The translations under genes and the position numbers were made by a program. Under the pieces are notes generated by a model. It did no database searches. It was not told the origin of the DNA and worked only from the letters and a program-made list of their open reading frames with translations. From Vicia villosa (taxonomy: Eukaryota; Streptophyta; Magnoliopsida; Fabales; Fabaceae), in the NCBI RefSeq assembly GCF_029867415.1, contig NW_026705210.1, positions 310,001 to 374,000 of the forward strand: a stretch of DNA of 64,000 nt, read 5' to 3'. This document shows positions 54,422-64,000 of this stretch, in pieces; the first letter of the stretch is position 1, and the number at the start of each line of letters is the position of its first letter.

Positions 54422-57400
54422 TGTTATACCCCAAAATTTGCCCGCATCTTTTTTCAAGAAAACTCCAATCTGAAAATTAAGAGTCTCATATAATCATGGA
54501 TTTTTATTTCAACAAATATCCTGACATATGAAATACTTAGTTTTTAGAATTTTTCTTATACAGTAATTTGGCTTGCAGTTGAATTTATTCTTACGCAAAC
54601 GCCAAATACTGTTTATTACTTCACACATGCTATTTATTTATTTACAGATAAATAGTACTGACACAATTGGTACAGAGTTAAAATCTTTTTGCAGGCGCAG
54701 AATCAGGAAACTCAGACTGTACTGGTAACAGTATATTAGTTATTTATTATGTCTATGTTTTTTTAACAAGTCATGTAAATAAACTTTCATTTTTCACATA
54801 AAACAAAAACAAAAACAACAAAAAAGAAAATTAACTTTGACTGTTGATTTTTCACTCTAACTGCTACGTCAATACCTGAACAGTCAGTTGACAGCCAAAC
54901 TGCTGGCAGTACAATTCTCAGTGTTTTGTACCATCAATCAAATCAATCTTTCACAATTCAAAATTCCAAGATTTTTGTGCTAGAAGTCTTCTGAATATCA
55001 CGCGATTAGCAGAAACTCAGCATTGCACAAAAATCAGGTACGCTTAACTGTCTCTTATACAAACAGTCCCTAATCAGGGTTTTTCTTGTTTTTACGGAGC
55101 AACAAGTTTTTGAGACCTCAAATGGATTCCATGCACATCCATATATCTCAAAGTACCATCATACAAATTTTCAAACTTCAATTCACTCAGACGCACCGTC
55201 AGCAGCTCAAACAGTCAACAGACGACCCGTTTGACCAAAAAGTCAACAGACAGTCAAGAATGAAATTTTTTGTCAAAGTCCATATTTTGTCAAAGGATTC
55301 ATCATTTGATCATTGGATGATCATAATTCATCAAGGAAAGATCAAAAATCAACAAAACCCTAAGATTCAAAATTAGGGTTTTTGCCAGAAAAGTCAACTC
55401 AACTTTGACTGGTCATAACTCCCTCATCCTTCATCCAAAAAATTCAAACCAAAGCTCATTTTGAAGGAAATTCAATTATCTTTCAAATGCAATTGATCCC
55501 ATGGTCATTGCATTCACCATTTGAAAAATATGACCAAAGACATTACAGGTCATTTTCAAAGTCAACAAAAAGACACTTTTTTCAAAAGGACACACAAGGA
55601 GCATCAAAAATCATTTTGACATGAGACAAAAACATTGGTTAGAGGACTCTTTGAGGTTTCCAAAAAGTGCAAGAACTCCTTCATATGACAAAAATTGAGG
55701 GATTTACACCTTGTTGAAGTTGGCTAAATTTTGGAAAATGCATAAAACCAACATTTCTCAAAAATGCATTTTTTCCAAATGGGGCCAAGTTTTCATGGTT
55801 CAAACATCATTACCATAATATTATGGGCCTCCCACGACCAAGACCAAGCCCATAACATTTTTTTCTCCATTTTTGATTTAATTTTATCATTTAAGATTAA
55901 ATTAAAAAAGAAATAAAGGAAGGATAAAGCATAGCTTATTTTCTAAGCTAAAGCCTCCACATGTGACTTAATTATGCAGCAAGGAAGACCTAGGGCAAGA
56001 GGTGTGGAAAGATCAAGCAATGTTTGCTTAAATTTTAAGCTTGAAAAGTCAAAAATTCCACAAAGCCAATCAATGCTTCTAGCTTAGAATTTAAGCACAT
56101 CTTGGCTTATAAATAGGCTAGAATATTTCAGTAACAAAGGAGGACAGAATTCAGAATCAAACTCTTGCTTGTAACACACTTGTAACATCTTAAAATATTC
56201 AAAGAATTTTGAAATTCGAATTCTAAGTTTAAGCTAGTTTCAATACAAAATAAACACTCAAACACGTTCCTTGAACTTCACTGAACCTATCCAGATCATT
56301 TGCAAGCTTTGAAACTCATTGAATCAAGCACTACAGGTCACGATTTGTTCAAACTAAAATTGACTCATAGCTCATAACACACGCATATCTAGCACGATGT
56401 AGACATATATTTGAACTTGGTGTGGTGTGTAGATCATTTCTGGAACTTTAATTGAGTTTTAGACGCTTACACACGAAGTTACCATTCTAGGGTTCATAAT
56501 CTCAAAATTAGGGCTTTCTGAAATAGGAAAAATTAGAGGTTCTAAGTGGTACCATTGAGTTCGTATGGATCAGACGAATCAAATGGATAGGTCGCGCCAA
56601 ATTTATTTTTACGTTTGACCCTATTCGCTATTTTGCAGGTTTAGGAAGTACCAATTACAGCGCTTTTCTCATAAAAGCGCTATTAAAAGTCTTGTCTGGA
56701 GGTTGAAGACGAAGACGTGTCACCCCCCTATTGGTTCTGACGCGCGCGTTTTTTTTTAAATATAACCCTTGGTTTCAGTGTTTGCAGGCGCGTCATAAGT
56801 GATGTTCCCTCACCATCTGGGCCATCTGATCTCATTTAATGGCTCATCCAACGCAGCAGATCAAGCAATCCATACCATGGACTCACATGCATACCACACA
56901 TGATCATGTATCCTTTTATTTTCTATTTTATTTTAATTTCCTTTACAAAATTAATTAAAAATAGTTTTAAAAATCCAAAAAATACACAAAAAATATTTTT
57001 AGACTTCTAAAATAATATATTATTTTCTGAAATAAAATTTTTTTATTTTTCTTCATAATTTCAATATTTTGTATAATTAATTATTATATATTTATATATT
57101 TGCTTTTTAATTATTCTAACCAATCAAAAAATCATAAAAAAAATTGTTCTTTATATTAACTATTGTTTATATATTATAAACTAATTTTGTACATATTTTG
57201 AATAATTTTCTCTTTAAGTTTTAATTATTTATGTAATTATTTGCATAATTATGTTTAAATTAACTTAAATCAATTTCAAATCCATTCCAAAAATTCCAAA
57301 AAAAATTAGTTTTGTTTTAAAATTAATTGACAAATATTTTGTACATATTTTAAACTTAATTCTAGGTTTAAATCTATTTTCATCTTTTTTCTTCATTTTA

Positions 57401-58390
57401 ATTTAATTAATCATGCATTAATTATAATTAAAATCAATCATAAACAAAATCCAAAAACATGCCTTTTATTTTTCTTGCAATTTAAATTCCTAGATAAATG
57501 TATAGGATGTCAAATTCATGTAAATAGGCTAGTTTACATTTCCTGCACAATCGATGTAATAGCGTAGATTTACTTTCCGCACTTTACATTTCCGCATTTT
57601 AATTTCCAGCAAATATAAACTGCGTGTATGTCAAAGATAAAATTGAACCGTTAGATCACTAACTTCAAAGATAAAATATCTGAATACAAACACAATCACA
57701 CTTGCACCTCTTAAGGTAATCCCTTCTCATTCTTTTCAAAATCAAAGTCAAAATTCTACTATTTTGAGTATAAAATCGAACCTTGCGTTTATATCCGGTG
57801 AAAGGATAGATTTTTAAAGGGAATAGGATAAAGACCTTACAACTCAGGGTAGACCTCCTAGTTTGCTTGCTCAAATCAAAACAAACAAAATTCTCATACA
57901 CTGTTGTTTTTCAAAACAAAACTTTCCAAAAAGACAATACTTTGTATACATCCAAACACGGATTATTACAAAGTTAACGTTCTTTTCAAAACATCTTTCG
58001 AAAGATAAACAAGCATTTTGTATACATCCACACACGGATCATTACAAAATTCAATTTACAAAAGTATTTGAAACCACATATGAGCATTCTAAAGCAATTG
58101 AAAAGTGATCGAAAAACAAGTGAGCTAAGCAAACTTAAGAGCCCATGGATAACCATGGATACAAAGGGTGCTAACACCTTCCCTTTGTATAACCTACCCC
58201 CTTACCCAGAATTTCTTAAAGGTCTTTTTTCTGTTTCTTTTATAAACCTTTCCTTAATTGGATAAAATAAAAGGTCGGTGGCGACTCTGTGAATTTTCAA
58301 AATGCGAAAGCATTAAGCGATAAAAAAGAGTCAGTTCACGTATCTCTCCAGAACAGAGGTATGGCCCGGGATAAAAAACGGAGGTCCACA
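54422..58390 (+). repeat. Second LTR of Ogre B (3969 bp)
   Basis: Same ends and features as 38148-42120; TATA box 56108-56115. It is preceded by a PPT, as a 3' LTR, and followed by a PBS, as a 5' LTR. The upstream arm of the 12-bp inverted repeat has one changed base here (AATATT for AATGTT). Confidence 0.92.
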
Positions 58391-58394
58391 GAAC

Positions 58395-58411
58395 TGGCGA
58401 CTCTGTTGGGG
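58395..58411 (+). promoter_or_regulatory. PBS of the second Ogre B body
   Basis: TGGCGACTCTGTTGGGG; one C-to-T change compared with 42125-42141. Confidence 0.82.
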
Positions 58412-59064
58412 AGATACTTTCAAAAAACAAAATGTTTTCAAAAGGGGTTACCTTAAGAGAATAGGTCGATGTTTTCAATTGTTTGACTTGATTGCTCTAT
58501 TTTTCAAAGGTTTGTTTGGGTATTTTGCTTGTGTGAAAGATTCTAACCCGAATCTCGAGATACCTTAAGTATATGACAATAGACCAAGGAAACTGTACGG
58601 CATGTACCGATACGGTTGATCTGGTAGTCATCGTTAGTGCGATACTTTGGTTTATACTGATGTCCCTTGAAAACGATCAAGGAGTATATTAGGCTTCCGA
58701 AATGTCATTAAACACTAATTTGTCTTAGAACCTTTTTAGTTGAACTTGACTTGTGGCCTATTAAGTGGCTAGCTTTGAAATTGATCGAAGTTAGTTATCC
58801 TCGAGGAATATTTTGATCGGCCGCTCGAGCGCCGCATTAAGATGTTACTTCCAAGGATCATAGAACCCGAATACTATTCTAGGACAGGTTTTAACCAACT
58901 CAGCTTCAGTGGGGAGGGTATCACCTATCAGCTCCATGCAAGCCTTTAAACCTAAGGCTATTGTTTGATTTGTCTTTGTGTGCCACATGTTTGCATCATA
59001 AGCATATCATTTTTTGCACCAAACACTTCAAGGATCAAAGAGTTTACCTTTGTTTTTGCAGGTA

Positions 59065-60408
59065 ATGGCTCCCGCCACCAAAGATTACATCCGAATCAAC
59101 ATCTCAACGGTACCATCTGAACTAAAAGACTTAGTGTCAGAATTCCCCAGGAATGTTCAATTCACCGAAAGGCATGGTCACCTACTCCATTTGGTTACCT
59201 CAAAATTTGAAGAAGACATGATACGGGTCCTGTTCCAGTTCTTTGACCCCGAACATCATTGCTTTACCTTTCCTGATTACCAGTTGGTACCCACTTTGGA
59301 AGAATTCTCTGAACTAATGGGATTGCCTGTTCGAAATCAATTACCTTTCACTGGTTTAGAAAGGATTCCGAAGCCTGAAGTCATTGCTGCTACTTTACAT
59401 CTGCGAAAATCAGAAATCGAGTCCAATTGGGAAACAAAGAGTGGAGTTAAGGGTTTGCTTACCAAGTTCTTATTGGAAAAGGCTCGACTACTGCTAGAAA
59501 ACAAAAGTTATCCAGCTTTTGAGGAGGTTATGGCCCTTTTGATCTATGGGTTGGTTTTATTCCCAAATCCCGACCAGTTCATAAGTGTACACATCATCAA
59601 CCTTTTCCTAACCCGTAACCCGGTACCAACATTACTGGGAGACATTCTACATTCTCTACACACTCGTACCATGAAGTAACGAGGAACTCTCATGTGCTGT
59701 ATACCACTACTGGCTAGGTGGTTTACATTTCATCTTCCCCGATCAGTGTTGAGAAATGAACAAAGAATGCAATGGTCTCGCAGGATTATGTCTTTGTCTC
59801 ATTCAGATATCCGGTGGAACAACTTCTTTCAAAGAGACATTACTATCATTGATCATTGTGGAGAGTACCCTAATGTGCCACTCCTTGGCATCAAAGGAGG
59901 CATCACTTACAATCCCTCTTTAGCTCTACGCCAATTCGGATATGCAAGGAGCAACGGTCCTCATGACATGATTATCCATGGCATTGTGTTTGATTACGAG
60001 AATGATTCTCATAGACACCGACGAAGGTTCATACATGCATGGGACAGTGTCTATAGAATAGAAAGCAAAACTTTGGGGCAATGGAATTCTATTCCTATGG
60101 AACCTTACCTCAGATGGGTCCGCACTCATGCTCAGAAACTCCTTATGCCATATCCCGCTGTTCTACCTGTGACTATTGAACCAGAGGTCGAAGGATATGA
60201 ACCTCAAGTTATTCTACACCCGGATATGCCAACTGACCTAGAAGAGTTGCAAAAATCTTGGGTTCAACTCAAAGAGGAAAGAGACACCTTCAAAGCATAC
60301 TGTCAAGACTATGAAAGAAGGATATTGGAGCTCACCGGACAACTTCAAGAAGAACAGCAGATCAACACATTCCTAGGGGCAAAGAGAAAGCGTCCGCGGG
60401 AGACCTGA
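59065..60408 (+). pseudogene. Ogre ORF1, second copy, with nonsense codon
   Basis: Same length as 42795-44138. A single A-to-T change makes TAA at 59677-59679 where the first copy has AAA (Lys); the frame is otherwise open to TGA 60406-60408. Other differences are few (for example Lys to Arg and Ala to Thr). Only the N-terminal 204 residues could be made from this ATG. Confidence 0.9.
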
Positions 60409-60686
60409 AGGATCATTTATTTTATTTCTGTCTTGTAAGCCCAAATGAGGCAAAGAAAAAAGAAGCAAAAAAAAAAAATAAAGAAATAAATTGATTAACT
60501 AACATTTGTTTCTTCTTTAACAAATCTAAACTCTAAGATCCTTGAAACATTGCACACACATTTCACTTCATGCATTGCATATACATTTCATACATTGCAT
60601 ACACATAGCATCCAGTCATACACATTGCATAACAGGTTCACATGACGGATTTCTCATCTTCTCGCTGTTTATTTCAGTCAAAAGAG

Positions 60687-61267
60687 ATGGAATCTGAAAT
60701 GAGCATCAAGAATCTCGAAGCACAGAATGCCCAAGTTCAAGTGGCAATTCTGGAACTGGCAAAGGGGCAACAAGAACTGAAAGCCCTGATAATCAAGAAG
60801 AAAAAGAAGCCCAAAGGATCTGGAGGCTTGAGTCACCTGAAAAGGAAGATCAAAATCCCAGTCAAAAAGTTCAAAAAGCCACCGATCCCTGAAACAGTCG
60901 GTGATGATGAACAAGAAGACAATCAAAGCAACCAGGGTTCTGCTAAACCCTCTCTCTTCAAACGAAGAAGATGATCATTCTAGGGACGAACCGGATGATG
61001 AAAAATACCAACAGCTGGAAGACCGTATGAAAGCTATGGAGATACAAAAAGTACCTGGTTTAGATTTCAATGATCTGGGGCTCATCTCGGATGTTGTTAT
61101 CCCTCCAAAATTCAAAGTTCCTATCTTTGCAAAATATGATGGAGTTTCTTGCCCGAAACTACATCTGAGATCCTATGTGAGGAAGATACAACCTCATACA
61201 ACAGATAACAAATTGTGGATTCACTTCTTCCAAGAAAGTCTGTCGGGTACACAACTCGAATGGTACT
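60687..61267 (+). pseudogene. Ogre gag, second copy, frameshifted and truncated
   Basis: Starts like the first gag (MESEMSIKNLEAQNAQ). A 2-bp loss in a CT repeat (60951-60958) shifts the frame to a stop at 60974; the original frame resumes at about 60957. The sequence stops at ...TQLEWY (61267), where element C begins. Confidence 0.9.
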
Positions 61268-64000
61268 TGTCATACCCCAAATTTGTCCTACCCTTTAACT
61301 TCTAACTGGCTTGGGTTTTGCATTCATGTACATACATCGCTTAGGTCATAACTCACACTCATGCATTCATATCATAGGTGCTATTCAAGGGCTAGCAAGA
61401 TAAAGCTCTGTTGCAAAGAAGTTTGATCAGAGAATTACGTGGCTCTATGTTCATTGAAGTCCTCCTGGATTGGGGTGTCTCTCTGCTTCAAATCAGGGCA
61501 TTGATTAGAGGGTACAAGCTTGCAAACCATCTGGTTCTTTAAATCAGGGTTTCTTTGACCAAGGTCAACCAGTTGACTTTCTGGTCAACATTTAATCAGA
61601 AGTGGCTTCTATGTGTGGAAAACTCCTCATACTGACTGTGTGGATGTGCTTGTTTGACTGGATGTGAGTGGAAGAGATTTAATCGGGAATTTCATTAATA
61701 GTCGGAAAATCGGAACAGTTGACTTTTGGGTCAAAATCGGGAAAATTATTCAAATATTGACTTTTGGTGGAAAATTAATCAAGAAAAGTCGAGGAATGAA
61801 TAAAATAGAGAGTTCGACAAGAATTGCCAAAAATAGAAAAGTGGCTAGAAATGGAAAGTTCTCATACTTAGAAATTTTTTTGTTCTTAAAAAGTCTAATG
61901 AGCAATCAACTTCACCATCAGCTTACACGCGTCAGAAGGCATTATTTCAGAAAATGTTCAACATCAATATTGTTCATCTCATGGAGATGAACAACTTTGT
62001 AGTTGAGTGTTTTGCAATTTGAAGCATGTTTTAAAAGATACAAAAGAGAGAAGTTTGAAGAAACACACTTGGTTCAAGACAAGTTGCTGGGCAAGTTTCT
62101 GGGCACACGCAAACAATTTGACAAACAGATGGTGTGCCATATATGACTCCAGTTTTAGAGCATTAAAAGAACTTTTCGTATCCAAACATGGTATTCATAT
62201 CTCCCTCTCCATGTCCTCTACACAATTAACCAAGAATCAAGTCAATTGAGTGGATATTGAATGCTCTATGAAGCTCCAAAGTCTCGCCCTCGCGATGTTG
62301 AAACTACGGATCTGGCTGGGCACAATCTCAGGGCACGCGCGCAGCATTCCATCAAACACGTGTTGGGCAATTTCTATGTTCAATTTGAAAGAGTTACAAG
62401 CATATTCTAAATCTAATCCAAACATCAATGTGTTCTACTCCATGCCTCCTATTTGAGGAGCCAAAGATCATTGATTTTGGCTGCGTGATTGGAAAGATAC
62501 AAGGTCCCAAAGTCAGCTTCTCGAAACTGGTTGTGAATAGGTTCCTTGACTAGGGCACGCATGTAGGCGAGTCCATTGGGGAAGGACCAAGTTCCAGTGC
62601 TTTTTTGAATAGGTTCCAGCCCTCAAATCAATGTTCCCCAAACACCAAAGTTGCTTATATCATAGCACACTTTAAGTTTGTAGTTGGGAATTTCTCCAAA
62701 GGAGTTGTGAATCAAAAGATATATGAAGGAAAAGATATGGGATTCAAAGCTCTTGAGTTTCCAGCATTTAAAGAAATTTTGAGCCGGTTACAAATGGCTT
62801 TTCCACAAAAGTTCAGTCACTACCAAGGCATTTTTAAGGTCACTTATCATGCATTCACAATCACTATTTCAAGAGTTGATTAACACCAATCATGTTGCAC
62901 CATGACATATTTGTGGTAGTAGGAGCATATGCCTATTGCTCTAAACAACCATGCAAAATGCTGCATGCATGAAAGAAGAAGAAAGACCATGCTACAAATG
63001 ACCACCCTTGCTCACTAAGGCTACGCTTCAAGTCCCACACTCATAGAAACCCCTTCATTCCTTTCACACTTACTTTATAAATACAAAACACACACTCATT
63101 TTTCACTCTCTCGCACTCACACTCTTTCTCATTTCTCAAACTCATTCTCTTCACCCTCGGATTCCTTTCTCTCTTCCATCACTCACATCAGAAAAAAAGT
63201 TTGTTACATCCTGTAACAAACTCTAACAAACTCAACCATCAACCTCCATTGCTCTTCCTCCCTCAACCACCACCACAAAACCTCCATAACCACCATAGTA
63301 TCTTCATTCACGAGCTCAACTCCACAACAAACTCAACAACTATGGATTCTCTTTCAAGTTCCGTGCTCACCATCACCAACCATTGATTTTCTGAGCAAGA
63401 TTCGAGTCCGCCTTCAACGTACGTGAATCTCTGAGTTCAGCATACCTCAAGCATCGTCTTCGTCTCATTCAAGTGGTGAAAGAATCGTGGAGTTTTCTTC
63501 ACGGCTTGATTCGAAATTTGTCAACAGGTAAGTGTTCGAATCTTCTTTAGCATCTTAATGCCAACATATGCATCTGCAAATATCTGAGCTGGCTCTCTTC
63601 GTATGTGTGCACCGTTTACGGATTCTTGAGATTGATTTTATTATGAACATGGTTTACATGTTTAGATCATATGCTTAAGCTTTCTGAACGTGTATGAGTT
63701 TAAATTTGAATTCGAAACGAGACTCAGTGAAGATCTTGAATGTTAGGGTTTCGAAAGCATTCTCGGTTTCAAAGTTAGAGAGTGATTCAGAGAAAACTAA
63801 GGTTGGATCTATAATCAGGGAAGAAAATCGAGCCAGACAATGGTGGTCTCTTGAATTTCTGGAGTTTTTATGAACTCCGGTGGTGGTGATGGGCGAAGAA
63901 GACGACCGGAGTTGGTGTTCCGGCGTCTGTGCATGGTGTTGTAGGGGGATGGCGCCGGTGGTGTACGTGGCGTTCCATCATTGGTTCCCGTCCCCATTTA
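61268..64000 (+). repeat. LTR of Ogre-like element C (runs off the window)
   Basis: Begins TGTCATACCCCAAATTTGTC, nearly the same as the Ogre A LTR start, and shares further segments with that LTR in order (GGTCATRAC..CATGCATTCATATCAT, AACTTTGTAGTTG, TTGACTTTTGGGTCAAAATCGG). Overall divergence from A is large, so it is another subfamily. TATA box at 63076-63083. The left flank GTACT would be the target duplication. The final 150 bp are unusually GC-rich. Short open frames are not convincing genes. Confidence 0.8.
63076..63083 (+). promoter_or_regulatory. TATA box in element C LTR
   Basis: TATAAATA in TTACTTTATAAATACAAAAC, followed by a CT/CA-rich stretch as in many plant leaders. Confidence 0.6.

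Larger units (their letters stand above)
38148..61267 (+). mobile_element. Ogre-like element B, compound: LTR - full body - LTR - partial body
   Basis: Two near-identical LTRs (38148-42120 and 54422-58390) start TGTTATACCCCAAAATTTGC. After the first comes a full internal region with PBS, ORF1, gag-pro, intron, pol, 3' UTR and PPT. After the second LTR comes another PBS, leader, ORF1 and the start of gag instead of host flank; this is cut at 61267 by element C. Left flank is CACGA (38143-38147); the right target duplication is outside the window. It inserted in Ogre A in the opposite orientation. Ogre-type features are ORF1 before gag, the intron and the second RNase H. Confidence 0.93.

Noticed and set aside
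63201..63386. Small plus-strand frame in the element C LTR
   Set aside because: Low-complexity Pro/His/Asn translation of a CA/CT-rich leader downstream of the LTR TATA box.
1..64000. Host protein-coding gene, tRNA or rRNA
   Set aside because: All recognisable coding blocks belong to transposable elements or the PMD fragment; no cloverleaf or rRNA segment was noticed, though a formal tRNAscan or Infernal run could not be done.

Overview
The window is plant nuclear DNA made almost entirely of nested transposable elements, with no recognisable host gene, tRNA or rRNA. Ogre-type Ty3/gypsy elements with LTRs of several kb, an ORF upstream of gag and an intron in gag-pol, together with a SIRE/Maximus-type Ty1/copia element, point to a large-genome legume, most likely tribe Fabeae (pea, vetch, faba bean, grasspea or lentil). 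That assignment is inferred from repeat composition only.

Layout. 1-5618: 3' part of a SIRE/Maximus-like copia element (+) with an intact pol end, a broken env-like ORF and its 3' LTR. 5619-6855: gypsy-type LTR (-), cut by the SIRE insertion. 6856-11676: coding-poor, LARD-like copia derivative (-) with PBS and 5' LTR. 11677-13118: Athila-like LTR with PBS (-). 14140-17285: decayed Mutator-like (MULE) region holding FAR1-type transposase fragments and three MITEs. 17345-18995: gypsy RT and LINE RT fossils. 19901-25357: a plant-mobile-domain (PMD) gene fragment (-) split by a complete Tork-like copia (20134-25029; TSD GTTGG). 26215-27505: a second, deleted copy of the MULE-region repeat with its own MITE. 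27691-38147: Ogre element A (-), decayed and cut in gag. 38148-61267: Ogre element B (+), inserted into A, with the compound structure LTR - complete internal region - LTR - partial internal region. 61268-64000: the LTR of a third Ogre-like element, C (+), inserted into the second internal region of B.

Element B is the best-preserved unit. Its first internal region has a PBS, intact ORF1, intact gag-protease ORF, a predicted 258-nt frame-preserving intron, an intact RT / RNase H / second RNase H / integrase ORF, a long 3' UTR with a 16-copy 47-bp tandem repeat, and a polypurine tract. The second internal copy has a nonsense change in ORF1 and a 2-bp frameshift in gag before it is cut off.

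The most interesting candidate for something undescribed is an array of short RNA-like hairpins starting at or just after the pol stop codon in both A (four units) and B (three units). Each unit has a 6-7 bp outer stem, a GAAAA/C internal loop and a 3-bp inner stem capped by GAAA; the stems differ between units with compensatory changes. Other notable points are the shared-LTR compound structure of B, the matching in-frame introns of A and B, satellite-like 3' UTR repeats in both, and four MITE insertions with TTAAATA-type target duplications, two of them in one stretch where one MITE landed in the target duplication of another.
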